Part shown: positions 18,215 to 28,145 of the stretch, piece by piece
Numbering within the stretch: position 1 is the stretch's first letter
How the letters are laid out: the number at the start of each line of letters is the position of its first letter
Assembly (NCBI RefSeq): GCF_018403285.1
Contig: NZ_BOSJ01000005.1
Span: 1 to 64,000 of the forward strand
Direction of reading: 5' to 3'
Source of the DNA: Paenibacillus sp. J45TS6
Lineage (GTDB): Bacteria; Bacillota; Bacilli; Paenibacillales; Paenibacillaceae
Length of the DNA stretch: 64,000 bases
Notes under the pieces: generated by a model
What the model saw: the letters and a program-made list of their open reading frames with translations, nothing else
The model's database searches: none
What the model was told of the DNA's origin: nothing
Program-made: the position numbers and the translations under genes

Positions 18215-18484
18215 ATGATTAATTTCGGATTACTGTTATTAACCGTTCTAATTCTAATAGTTACTGTCATCTTTCACGCAGGGTTATTATTGGATTTTAT
18301 CAGACCAAGTGTTCTTCAAGTTCAACTTTTCGGTGTTCATTTAACGTTGTTCGGGATCATTGTCGTATTCGCTTTTGAAAGTTCTTCAATCTATGGATTT
18401 ATCATTGGATTAATAGGACTTATCACAGGCGTATTCGGCTCTTTTAGAGAACCCCTAACCGCTAAAATTGGTGATAAATCGTAA
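18215..18484 (+). CDS. Small membrane protein of unknown function
   Basis: An 89-aa protein with three hydrophobic segments (about residues 4-28, 42-58 and 64-78). ATG is preceded by AAGAGGAGG. It may be cotranscribed with the preceding small membrane gene. Not recognised. Confidence 0.65.
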   Translation: MINFGLLLLTVLILIVTVIFHAGLLLDFIRPSVLQVQLFGVHLTLFGIIVVFAFESSSIYGFIIGLIGLITGVFGSFREPLTAKIGDKS

Positions 18485-18579
18485 GAAGAAGTATCGCACT
18501 TCGATTTACAAAATAGGTAATTTAAAAAATCAGCTAAATGAGCTTACCCTTGTTAAGGAGGTAACCTAAAAATCTAAAG

Positions 18580-18620
18580 CAACCTTAGTTCGGTACTGAA
18601 CCGGACTAAGGTTGTTTTCT
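18580..18620 (+). terminator. Terminator before the sirtuin cluster
   Basis: CAACCTTAGTTCGG (18580-18593) pairs with CCGGACTAAGGTTG (18601-18614) with one mismatch, followed by TTTTCTTATTT. It separates the small membrane genes from the sirtuin operon. Confidence 0.88.
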
Positions 18621-18659
18621 TATTTATTGAAAAGCCCTTTGTATGAAGATGTATCGTCA

Positions 18660-18701
18660 ATACTATCTTAATAGATAGTATGTGTCAAAAAAGTACATAC
18701 T
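18660..18701. promoter_or_regulatory. Perfect palindrome plus second inverted repeat upstream of the sirtuin operon
   Basis: ATACTATCT (18660-18668) and AGATAGTAT (18673-18681) form a perfect 9+9 palindrome with a TAAT spacer. A second pair, AGTATGT (18677-18683) and ACATACT (18695-18701), overlaps its right arm and reaches the -35 region. This looks like an operator for a dimeric repressor (MarR or HxlR type would fit), but no regulator is encoded nearby. Confidence 0.55.
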
Positions 18702-18729
18702 TGTTCAGGGGTATACGCAACTATATAAT
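18701..18729 (+). promoter_or_regulatory. Sigma-A-type promoter of the sirtuin operon
   Basis: TTGTTC (18701-18706), a 17-base spacer and TATAAT (18724-18729), 51 bases before the first sirtuin start. Confidence 0.65.
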
Positions 18730-18779
18730 TCTTTTAAATCTATGTTTTATGAAATATGAGGAAAATGTCAGGGGGCTAA

Positions 18780-19661
18780 ATGAGTATGTTATCACAACCA
18801 TATCAAGACAACATAGCCACATTACTTGAGAAGACCAAGGAAGCTGAGGCGGTTGTGGTTGGAGGCGCTGCAGGGATGTCTGCAGCTGCCGGATACAACT
18901 GGTATCAGACAGACGATATTTTTATAAAGTACTTTGGGGAATTTGCAAACAAGTATGATATCAAGAGTATTTTTTATGGTTTTTATCACCGTTTTCAGAC
19001 AAGAGAAGAACGCTGGGCTTATATAGCTACTTTAATCAAGTTTGTATATGATTCTGATGCTGGTCAGCCCTACCTCGATTTATTACAACTGCTTCAAGAT
19101 AAAGACTACTTCACAGTTACTACGAATCAAGATACACAGTTTTCAAAGGTATTCCCTGAAGAGAAAGTGTCTGCAATTCAAGGAGATTGGCGTTATTTTC
19201 AGTGCAGTGATTGTTGTCATGATCAAGTTTATTGGAATAAAGAGCTGGTTGAGAATATGTACCAAAACATAGAGGGAACTAGAATTCCTACAGAGTTAAT
19301 TCCGACATGTCCAAAATGCGGGCAAGATATGGAACCATGGGTTCGCTCGCGTGTGTTTTTGGAAGGAAGCTTCTTTAAAAGCGAATTATATAAATTTCAA
19401 GCTTATCTTATGAAAAATAAGTATAAAAAGATTCTCTTTTTGGAACTAGGCGTAGGTACGATGACACCCATGTTTATTAAAGAACCATTCTGGGAGATGA
19501 CGTACCATTTACCGAATGCTTACTACATTACCATTAATCCTAAAGATGCTGTGGTTCCCAGATCTATAGAGGATAAAGGACTTGCAATTAAGGAAGATAT
19601 TGCTCGCGTGTTACAAGATACCTTGAAAGTGAAAGAGAAACAGGCTCAACTTGTAAACTAG
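18780..19661 (+). CDS. SirTM-class sirtuin, copy 1
   Basis: A 293-aa Sir2-fold protein of the SirTM class, sirtuins that act as protein ADP-ribosyltransferases in streptococci and staphylococci. The NAD-binding start is GGAAGMSAAAG (28-38). Asn116 in TTNQDTQF and Gln134 in SAIQGDW correspond to the SirTM residues that replace the normal catalytic histidine. A zinc ribbon is formed by FQCSDCC and TCPKCG. The LELGVGTMTPMFIK segment is also class-typical. The known SirTM partners (macrodomain, GcvH-L, LplA2) are absent here; instead two paralogues, an HD protein and mnmA follow. ADP-ribosyltransfer is inferred from the family. Confidence 0.9.
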   Translation: MSMLSQPYQDNIATLLEKTKEAEAVVVGGAAGMSAAAGYNWYQTDDIFIKYFGEFANKYDIKSIFYGFYHRFQTREERWAYIATLIKFVYDSDAGQPYLDLLQLLQDKDYFTVTTNQDTQFSKVFPEEKVSAIQGDWRYFQCSDCCHDQVYWNKELVENMYQNIEGTRIPTELIPTCPKCGQDMEPWVRSRVFLEGSFFKSELYKFQAYLMKNKYKKILFLELGVGTMTPMFIKEPFWEMTYHLPNAYYITINPKDAVVPRSIEDKGLAIKEDIARVLQDTLKVKEKQAQLVN

Positions 19662-19713
19662 TAAAACGATTTATATAGATATGATGATAAAGAACGTTAT
19701 AGGGGGAAAAAAT

Positions 19714-20580
19714 ATGCTATCCAAGCAGTATCAAGACAGTATCAACACATTGCTAAAAAAAATTGAGGAAGCAGAAATGATTATAGTCGGTGGTGCCGCC
19801 GGAATGTCAGCTGCTTCTGGATATAACTGGTATCAAGATGATGCGATGTTCCGAGCTCATTTTAATGCTTTTGCTGAAGAATATGGGATTAGCAGCATCT
19901 TTGGGGGCTTTTACTATAAGTTTCGCACGGAGGAAGAACGGTGGGCGTATCTGGCCACTTTGATCAAATTTGTAGCAGAAGCTCCAATCGGACAGCCTTA
20001 TAAGGATCTGTATCAACTTCTGCAAGGAAAAGACTATTATATTATTACGACAAATCAGGACACTCAGTTTTTGCAGGTTTTCCCGGAAAATAAAGTCAGT
20101 GCCATTCAGGGTGACTGGACCCATTTACAATGTAGCCAACCTTGTCACGACGGTATATATCCTTATGCGGAACAGGCAAAGGAACTTTGTACACACATGG
20201 AAGGAACAAGAATTCCATCTGATATGATTCCGCTTTGCCCGGTGTGCGGCGGTCCTATGGAGCTGTGGGTACGTTCCTTTGTATTTCTAGAAGGTACTAA
20301 ATATAGAAGCGAGAAGAATAAATACCGTGAAATTATTCTCAAAAGTAAAAACAAAAAAGTCCTCTTTTTGGAGTTGGGCGTCGGTCAAATGACTCCTATG
20401 TTTATCAAAGAACCTTTCTGGAACATGACTTACACATGGCCAGATGCATATTACATCACCATTAATCCAATGGACGCATTGATGCCGAAGGAACTGGAGG
20501 GTAAGGGACTCGCCATTCATGAAGATATTGCTCGTATATTAAAAGATGCTCTAAATGAAAAAGCAAAGATAGCTCAATAA
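19714..20580 (+). CDS. SirTM-class sirtuin, copy 2
   Basis: A 288-aa close paralogue of the preceding gene, sharing most motifs: GGAAGMSAASGYNWYQ, Asn114 in TTNQDTQF, Gln132 in SAIQGDW, zinc cysteines in LQCSQPC and LCPVCGG, and LELGVGQMTPMFIK. An in-frame ATG at 19681 lacks a ribosome site; the start at 19714 follows AGGGGGAA and aligns with copy 1. It begins 52 bases after copy 1. The similarity indicates tandem duplication followed by divergence. Retention of all active-site residues argues that it is functional. Confidence 0.88.
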   Translation: MLSKQYQDSINTLLKKIEEAEMIIVGGAAGMSAASGYNWYQDDAMFRAHFNAFAEEYGISSIFGGFYYKFRTEEERWAYLATLIKFVAEAPIGQPYKDLYQLLQGKDYYIITTNQDTQFLQVFPENKVSAIQGDWTHLQCSQPCHDGIYPYAEQAKELCTHMEGTRIPSDMIPLCPVCGGPMELWVRSFVFLEGTKYRSEKNKYREIILKSKNKKVLFLELGVGQMTPMFIKEPFWNMTYTWPDAYYITINPMDALMPKELEGKGLAIHEDIARILKDALNEKAKIAQ

Positions 20581-20607
20581 GACCCAATTATAAAAGGAGT
20601 TAATCAA

Positions 20608-21468
20608 ATGGAACACAAATATAATAAGGTTTTAACAAAAATCGAAGAGGCGGACGCAATTCTTATCGGTGCTAGTAATGGACTTTCTATTTCGGAAGGG
20701 ATTCATATCTTTGCGGACAATGCAGCTTTTAGAGAAAATTTTGGAGATTTTCGTGAGAAATATGGTATTCGAAGTATTATACAAGGATGCTTTTATCCTT
20801 ATCCTTCTGAGGAAGAAAAGTGGGGATTCTTCAGCCGGATGTACAATTACTTTTTGTATAAGAATGAAGCCAGTCCGGTAATGAAAAATCTTTTTGAACT
20901 GGTGAAGGATAAAAATTATTTTGTGGTTACTTCAAATATCGATGATCATTTTAGACAGGCAGGGGTTCCGCAAGAGCGTCTTTTTGAAATCGAAGGAAAT
21001 TGTCGGAATATACAATGTGCGAACGGTTGTCATCATCAGATTTATCCTGGAGATGAAATATTAAGTACAATGGCCCGTTCCCAAAAAGATGGAAAGGTCC
21101 CTCTGGATTTGATTCCTAAGTGTCCTATGTGCAATGGAATAATGAAAGTCCACATTGAAATTGATCGGAGTTTTCTAAGAGGAGAGGCTTGGCAAAGAAG
21201 TTATCAAGCTTATCAGGATTTTATTGAAAAAGCTCATGGTAAAAAACTAGTTATTCTGGAGTTCGGAGTAGGTGCAGAAAACCAATTGATTAAATTACCT
21301 TTCATGAAGTTGACTCAACTTGAAGAATACGCTTCCTACATTACTTTTAATATAGGCAGGGAACTCTATATCCCAGATGCCATTGCTGCTAAATCAATGG
21401 GCATGGACGGTGATATTTCTGAAGTTTTACAGCAACTCGTACAGATGAAATCAGCTAATTTTTCATAA
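20608..21468 (+). CDS. Divergent SirTM-like sirtuin, copy 3
   Basis: A 286-aa, clearly diverged third paralogue. The NAD loop is GASNGLSISEG rather than GGAAGMSAAAG. The catalytic-strand motif TSNIDDHF (Asn110) is closer to canonical sirtuins, but the position that is His in ordinary sirtuins and Gln in copies 1 and 2 is Glu129 (FEIEGNC). The zinc ribbon is kept (IQCANGC, KCPMCNG), as is EFGVGAENQLIKLPF. It may have a different target, or act as a non-catalytic NAD or ADP-ribose binder. It starts 27 bases after copy 2 with an AAAGGAG site. Confidence 0.85.
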   Translation: MEHKYNKVLTKIEEADAILIGASNGLSISEGIHIFADNAAFRENFGDFREKYGIRSIIQGCFYPYPSEEEKWGFFSRMYNYFLYKNEASPVMKNLFELVKDKNYFVVTSNIDDHFRQAGVPQERLFEIEGNCRNIQCANGCHHQIYPGDEILSTMARSQKDGKVPLDLIPKCPMCNGIMKVHIEIDRSFLRGEAWQRSYQAYQDFIEKAHGKKLVILEFGVGAENQLIKLPFMKLTQLEEYASYITFNIGRELYIPDAIAAKSMGMDGDISEVLQQLVQMKSANFS

Positions 21469-21489
21469 TAGGAGGGGAGGGGAATCAAG

Positions 21490-22068
21490 ATGATTTTAAC
21501 AGATGTGCTTTTTGATCCGCTATGTAAGCCAATCAAAAATTACTATGAAAAAATGGTTGCATTCATGGAAGAAGAGATAGAGTTTTGGCTGCCAGATAGT
21601 GTATGGCATACCAAATCTCATTCTGCTCGTGTACTTATCTTGGCACTCGTTATTGGACATCAAAAAGGACTGAGTGATAAAGAGATGAATTCACTCGGAA
21701 TGGCAGCCGTTTTTCATGATTCCCGCCGTCTTGATGATGGAATTGATCAAGGACACGGAAGTCGTGCTGCAGAGTATTATAAAGACTATTGTCTAGAGCA
21801 TGAATTACCCTATGATGCAGCCACCTACTATATCACTTATTATCATGACCATGATGATTCACTCGGCTTGTCAGAGATTGCAAAGTCACCTTATTTAAGT
21901 GAGCAGGATATACTACTGTATCAAATTTTTAAGGATGCTGACGCACTTGATCGATTCCGTCTGGGTCCGGATGCTTTGGATGAGAACATGCTTCGGACAG
22001 AAGAAGCACATAAATGTATTGAATTTTCCAAATATCTCTTGCTAAAAAGCAGTAAAAAACATTATTGA
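21490..22068 (+). CDS. HD-domain phosphohydrolase
   Basis: A 192-aa protein of the HD superfamily of metal-dependent phosphohydrolases. The ligands appear as His40 and His44 in HTKSHSARV, His76-Asp77 in FHDSRR, then HGSRAAE, the YHDHDD cluster, and a distal Asp in KDADALDRFR. The full set suggests an active enzyme acting on a nucleotide or phosphoester. It starts 21 bases after the third sirtuin with AGGAGGGGAGG ahead, so is certainly cotranscribed. Substrate unknown; cleaving an ADP-ribose-type product is one hypothesis. Confidence 0.85.
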   Translation: MILTDVLFDPLCKPIKNYYEKMVAFMEEEIEFWLPDSVWHTKSHSARVLILALVIGHQKGLSDKEMNSLGMAAVFHDSRRLDDGIDQGHGSRAAEYYKDYCLEHELPYDAATYYITYYHDHDDSLGLSEIAKSPYLSEQDILLYQIFKDADALDRFRLGPDALDENMLRTEEAHKCIEFSKYLLLKSSKKHY

Positions 22069-22087
22069 AAGTATAGGAGAATACTAA

Positions 22088-23203
<1,116 letters not shown>

Positions 23204-23278
23204 AAAAAGAATCGAGCATGAATGATGCTGTTATACCGAATAAAATGTGCTGATCAATTACTATATTTTCACTTTAAA

Positions 23279-23306
23279 GAAGGGGCTCGCTGAGCCTCTT
23301 TTTTAG
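23279..23306 (+). terminator. Terminator after mnmA
   Basis: AGGGGCTC (23281-23288) pairs with GAGCCTCT (23292-23299) with one G-U pair, followed by Ts. Confidence 0.88.
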
Positions 23307-23422
23307 TTTATTCACAAATAAAATCTACTTATAAAGTAAGAAGTAAATCTCCTTTGTGGTAATATATGTTTATTATGTAAGTTATATGGCGTTCAAATAA
23401 AGATACGGGGGTTGATTGAAAT

Positions 23423-24241
23423 ATGAAGACTTCAGATTCAACATATGATGTTAGTAAAACAAGTCTAGGTATGGAAGCGGAGCTGAACCGCCTTAAAGCT
23501 CAAGCTTTGATGGGATGGGAGAAAGAATGTAGATATCTGCAGTGGTATGGTTTGTCAGATGGAATGAACGTGCTGGAAGTAGGATGCGGTCCTGGATATG
23601 TGACAGAACAGCTTATCAAGAACTTCCCTAATAGTGAAATAACTGCTTTGGATTTTGATTCTGCTTTACTGCAAAAAGCGGAGGAGAATCATAATTCATC
23701 GAAAGTGAAGTACGTACAAGCCTCCATATACGATACGAAGCTTCCTGATGATCACTATGACTTTGTGATTGCTCGTCTTATTTTCCTTCATTTGTATGAT
23801 CCCTTAAAAGCAGCATTGGAAATTTTCCGGGTGTTAAAACCTGGTGGGAAAGTAGCGATCATCGATATAGATGACGGCATATTTGGAGTTGTAGAACCTA
23901 ATATTGAATCCTTCCGTTCCGTTCTTGATAAATTAGTAGCGATGCAACGAAAAGCAGGCGGTAATCGAGAAATTGGGCGAAGTCTCCCGAGATTACTGAA
24001 AGAATCAGGGTTTTCTAATATTGATATGGAGGCTGTTTCTGTACATAGTGATTTAGTTGGTTTAGAGGGTTTTCAGGAGCAGTTTCATCCGAATAGATTT
24101 GAGCAATTTTATAGACTAGGTATCTTATCTGAAAACGATTTTCATAATATTGAAAAAGCTCATGATAATTTACTGCATAACCCGGATTCATATGCCATGA
24201 TGATTTTTCATATCGCTTGTGGAACGAAATCTTTTCAATGA
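23423..24241 (+). CDS. Class I SAM-dependent methyltransferase
   Basis: A 272-aa Rossmann-fold methyltransferase. SAM-binding motif I is NVLEVGCGPGYVTEQL and the acidic residue ending strand 2 is in ITALDFDS; VLKPGGKVAIIDID is motif III. The C-terminal third is variable and probably binds the substrate, which is unknown. It resembles UbiE/MenG-type small-molecule methyltransferases. It begins 220 bases after mnmA, beyond a terminator. Confidence 0.88.
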   Translation: MKTSDSTYDVSKTSLGMEAELNRLKAQALMGWEKECRYLQWYGLSDGMNVLEVGCGPGYVTEQLIKNFPNSEITALDFDSALLQKAEENHNSSKVKYVQASIYDTKLPDDHYDFVIARLIFLHLYDPLKAALEIFRVLKPGGKVAIIDIDDGIFGVVEPNIESFRSVLDKLVAMQRKAGGNREIGRSLPRLLKESGFSNIDMEAVSVHSDLVGLEGFQEQFHPNRFEQFYRLGILSENDFHNIEKAHDNLLHNPDSYAMMIFHIACGTKSFQ

Positions 24242-24299
24242 AATGAAGAAGAGACGGCTGAGAGGTTAGCTGTAGTCCATCTCTGAAGAGGTGAAATTT

Positions 24300-24698
24300 G
24301 TGTTTTCTAAACAAGAAATAAAGCGTATTTTGGCCTCATGTTTGAGCTTATTATTTCTCGCTTTCTTTGCTACCTTCACTGTATTCTTTATGGATAGTAA
24401 GCAAGAGGATGCTCTTTCATTTACGTTATCAATGGACGAATATGCTCCGTTTGTTTTATTCGTTACGTTATTTGCGGTGTATCCTATTCTCGTTGTTGCA
24501 TTTACAACACCTTTTGTAATCCTAAAATATTACAACGTGAGTATTTGGGTGCGCCTATTCGTATACATCATTGCTGGGGCGATCATTATGGTAATTCCCA
24601 CCTTTTTAGATAGTTATGAATTTATTTCTATACTGGTCGCATTACTCTTTGGTTTGTTCGACTTCATATGGTCAAGGAAAGACACATCAATAGACTGA
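24300..24698 (+). CDS. Four-helix membrane protein of unknown function
   Basis: A 132-aa protein with four hydrophobic segments. Two in-frame GTG codons exist; I choose 24300 because the AAGAGGTG site at 24286-24293 lies six bases ahead of it and overlaps the earlier GTG at 24291. Not recognised. It ends 18 bases before the next start, so the two may be cotranscribed. Confidence 0.65.
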   Translation: MFSKQEIKRILASCLSLLFLAFFATFTVFFMDSKQEDALSFTLSMDEYAPFVLFVTLFAVYPILVVAFTTPFVILKYYNVSIWVRLFVYIIAGAIIMVIPTFLDSYEFISILVALLFGLFDFIWSRKDTSID

Positions 24699-24715
24699 GC
24701 GAGGGGACGATGACT

Positions 24716-25792
24716 ATGGCTATTCAACTTGATAACAATTTGTGCAGTATTCTTAACATTCGTTACCCTATCGTGCTGGCTGGAATGGCGGGGATACCGA
24801 ATATGGCGAACCTAGTATCCGCAGTTTCTAATGCAGGCGGGCTTGGAACCCTTGGTGCAGGATACATGACTCCTGAAGAAATGAGAAGTACGGTTAAGAA
24901 AATAAAGCAGCAAACACAGGCTCCTTTTTCTGTGAATCTTTTCTTACATGAGGTTCCAAACCCATCTAAAGATGTTGAAATATTACAGTTTGAGCTTAAC
25001 AAAATACGAGATCGTATTGGAGTACCTATTCCTTCTACTAAAAATATGAATACACCTGATTATTTCGAAGAGCATTTTACCGTTTTATTAGAGGAAAGAG
25101 TTCCTGTCATTAGCACTACATTTTCAATTCTTCCTGAATCCAAAATGCAACACGTGAAATCAGCAGGTATGAAGGTCATGACTACAGTAACAACGGTGGA
25201 AGAAGCGATCCAAGCGGAACAAAGTGGCAGTGATGTGATTGTTGCGCAAGGCAGTGAAGCAGGAGGACATCGTGGGACGTTTGATCTCTCTAATGATCCT
25301 TCTGGGGCAAATATTGGAACAATGGCACTTATACCACAGATTGTGGACCTAGTTCAAATTCCAGTGGTTGCTGCAGGAGGGATTATGGATGGAAGAGGGC
25401 TTGTCGCAGCATTAGCTTTAGGAGCACAAGGGATTCAAATGGGAACCCGATTCTTAACTGCTAACGAGTCAGGAGCGCATCCTGTTTATAAGAATGCGTT
25501 ACTTGAAAGTACAGAGGAAAGCACAGTTATTACCAAAGCATTCTCCGGAAGACCAGCCAGGGGGATAAAGAATGAATTCATAAAGCAATTCGAAGCTAGT
25601 GATGTTGAACCACTTCCTTATCCTATACAAAATGCACTCACGAGAGATATTAGAAATACTTCTGCTCGTCTTAATAACCCTGAGTATATGTCGTTATGGG
25701 CGGGTCAAGGTACTAGAATGTTAACTGCTGATCAGTTTGCGGGTGAAATCATCCATCAGATTGTACGGGAAGCTTGTAAAATTATTGAATAG
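24716..25792 (+). CDS. Nitronate monooxygenase/enoyl reductase-like flavoenzyme
   Basis: A 358-aa FMN TIM-barrel protein of the nitronate monooxygenase (2-nitropropane dioxygenase) family, which also includes FabK enoyl-ACP reductases. Seen are RYPIVLAGMAGIPNMANLV at the start, GLGTLGAGYMTPEEM, VVAQGSEAGGHRG (the conserved H/G loop) and GGIMDGRGLVAALALGAQG for the FMN phosphate. ATG 24716 is chosen because GAGGGG (24701-24706) is nine bases ahead; the open frame extends to 24668 but overlaps the preceding gene. Confidence 0.88.
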   Translation: MAIQLDNNLCSILNIRYPIVLAGMAGIPNMANLVSAVSNAGGLGTLGAGYMTPEEMRSTVKKIKQQTQAPFSVNLFLHEVPNPSKDVEILQFELNKIRDRIGVPIPSTKNMNTPDYFEEHFTVLLEERVPVISTTFSILPESKMQHVKSAGMKVMTTVTTVEEAIQAEQSGSDVIVAQGSEAGGHRGTFDLSNDPSGANIGTMALIPQIVDLVQIPVVAAGGIMDGRGLVAALALGAQGIQMGTRFLTANESGAHPVYKNALLESTEESTVITKAFSGRPARGIKNEFIKQFEASDVEPLPYPIQNALTRDIRNTSARLNNPEYMSLWAGQGTRMLTADQFAGEIIHQIVREACKIIE

Positions 25793-25888
25793 ATTGTGCC
25801 TTAATCGAGATGGAATCTTCTTTCTACTAAAATCAGTTCAGTTTAGAAACTGCTCCATATGTTCCAATTAGAGAGGAGAGCCTGCCTA

Positions 25889-26431
25889 GTGAGTACTCCT
25901 GTCTTTCTACTGATATTTTATGTGGTGATTTGTTTGCTCATCAACGAGATGATTAAATTTCATGACCTTAAACAGGGTGAAAAGCCGAATCACTGGGGAT
26001 TAAGAATCGGGCTTGTGCCATTACTAGCCCTTCTTCCTTTTGTACCTATTCTATTGTTCACCTTTTTTTATACCCTCTTTTTCTACTCATTTAGTGAGTT
26101 CACGAATATATTTAGTGCGAGTTCACATCAAAGCCTATTTAATTTTTCGTTAGCCATGCTAATCGGTTTTTTTATATGTGAAGAAGTATTAAAACCAATG
26201 ATCATTACCTTACTAAGAATGGGTTTGCGTCTACATATCTCAGAATACACAAAGCACGTGATTACGATTGTCATAAACAGCATATTCATATATCTTATAT
26301 CCAGTTATTCTCATGGGATCTACATCCACAGTTTTACATCGGCCATTTCTATTGCCGTTTTTTATAGTATGATCGACTGGATTCTGATGCTCATTATACA
26401 TCTATACAATAAGTTAAAAGCTAAATTGTAG
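25889..26431 (+). CDS. Polytopic membrane protein of unknown function
   Basis: A 180-aa protein with about five membrane segments. GTG 25889 is chosen because GAGAGGAG (25871-25878) lies ten bases ahead; the ATG at 25859 has no site. The ICEEVLKP motif in the third helix region superficially recalls CPBP-type EExxxR motifs but the second arginine is missing. Function unknown. It ends 11 bases before the murE-like gene. Confidence 0.65.
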   Translation: MSTPVFLLIFYVVICLLINEMIKFHDLKQGEKPNHWGLRIGLVPLLALLPFVPILLFTFFYTLFFYSFSEFTNIFSASSHQSLFNFSLAMLIGFFICEEVLKPMIITLLRMGLRLHISEYTKHVITIVINSIFIYLISSYSHGIYIHSFTSAISIAVFYSMIDWILMLIIHLYNKLKAKL

Positions 26432-26442
26432 GGGGAGTAACC

Positions 26443-27944
26443 TTGAAGTTACAAGAACTCATCAATCAGCTTCATGTGAAACACACAAATGGGGATACAA
26501 ATGTGGAAGTATCAGGGGTTAGCATCCATTCTCAAACTTTGAAGCCAGGGACATTTTTATTTGTATACCGGGCGTGAATGGACTTCAGGAGGATCGGCAT
26601 CTTTTTATTGATAAAGCCGTGGAAGCGGGGGCTGCTGCAGTCATTGTAGAACGGGATGTGAAAGTAAGTGTTCCAACGGTAAAAGTATCCGATGCAAGGT
26701 ACGCTCTGGCGGTCATAGCCAACCATTTTTACGGTTATCCAAGTACGGAGCTGAAATTGATTGGGATTACAGGAACCAACGGAAAAACGACAACGAGTTA
26801 TATGCTGGAATCGATTCTCACGGAAGCAGGGTACCGAACAGGACTGATGGGGAATATCGGAACAAAAATAGGGTCTGAATGGTTTGAAACAGATATAAAC
26901 ACGCAGGAACCGAATCGTTTACAATATAATCTTCGAAAAATGAGAGATCAGTCCGTCGATTTTTGTGTCATGGAAGTTTCATCACAAGGTTTACATATGG
27001 GACGTGTTTTGGGGTGTGATTTTAGAACCGCTGTACTTACCAATGTCTCGCAGGATCACCTGGATTATCACGGAACGATGGAAGATTACATTGCTGCCAA
27101 AGGATTGTTGTTCTCACGAATGGGGAACTCTTTTTCAGCTGATCCTCTAAAAAAGAAATATGCAATTCTGAATGCAGATGAGGAATCAAGTCATGATTTC
27201 AAAGGAGTGACACCGGCACAAGTTGTTACGTACGGAATAGAGAGCCACGCCGATGTGATGGCAGAAGACATTCAGCTTACTTCAAAAGGCACAAAATTCA
27301 CCGTCAAAACATCTATAGGCACGGAAATCATGGAACTTAATCTGGTTGGTAAATTTAATGTTTATAACGCACTTGCAGCAATCAGCTCGGCAATAGTGGA
27401 AGGGATATCACTAGAATACATAAAGCGCGGTTTGTTATCACTGAAAAGTGTCGCTGGGCGAATGGAAATTATTCATGCCGGTCAAGATTTTCTTGTACTG
27501 GTTGATTATGCTCATACACCGGATGGTCTAGAAAATGCCCTTACCACATTACACGAATTTGCTGATCAGCAGATCATAACTGTGTTTGGTTGCGGTGGAG
27601 ACCGGGATAAAAAGAAACGCCCCATCATGGGTAAGCTGGCAGCGGAATACAGCGACATGGTTATCGTGACATCCGATAATCCACGCTCTGAAGATCCTGA
27701 TCAGATTCTGCTTGATATTGAACAAGGGGTGCTGGACTGTGATGACTTTACGGGTCAGTACGAACTCATCACGGATCGCAAACAAGCAATTGAGCGAGCA
27801 ATCAGCTTAGTGAGGCCAGGCGATATTATATTGATTGCAGGAAAAGGGCATGAAACTTACCAAATTTTAAAAGATCATACGATACACTTTGATGATCGGG
27901 AAGAGGCAAAAGAAGCGATCTTTCGGATTAAATCCAATCACTAA
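26443..27944 (+). pseudogene. murE: Extra murE with a frameshift near the 5' end
   Basis: MurE adds the third residue to UDP-MurNAc-dipeptide. From TTG 26443 (GGGGGAG site) the frame reads MKLQELINQL then SGVSIHSQTLKPGT and stops at 26574-26576. The rest continues in another frame as FICIPGVNGLQEDRHLF. Adding one T to the T5 tract at 26554-26558 restores a 500-aa protein, close to the 494 aa of B. subtilis MurE. Downstream, the ATP loop GITGTNGKTTT, and DNPRSEDP, which marks meso-diaminopimelate enzymes, are intact. It is far from a dcw cluster, so is probably a second copy. Slippage at the T tract, real decay, or a base-calling error are all possible. Confidence 0.85.
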
Positions 27945-28002
27945 GTTACTAACGTTGAGTTTGGCGAAATACACCGTTATTCTAAAAGTCCATCAAGTAG
28001 AA

Positions 28003-28028
28003 GTGGTCGCCAATTGGCGGCTTTTTTT
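28003..28028 (+). terminator. Terminator after the murE-like gene
   Basis: GTCGCC/GGCGGC hairpin with an AATT loop followed by seven Ts. Confidence 0.85.
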
Positions 28029-28145
28029 CGATTAAGGAACAATCGTTCATTCTTAGTAAAAATCAGCTTAAAAAATTTATTATATCTCAAACTATTTACT
28101 GGTCAATTATAATAACGTAAAGATATCTTCAGATAAAGGAGACCA

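Noticed and set aside
18541-18575. Ribosome-site-like AAGGAGGTAACC followed by a possible small gene
   Set aside because: No start codon follows at usable distance before the terminator hairpin.
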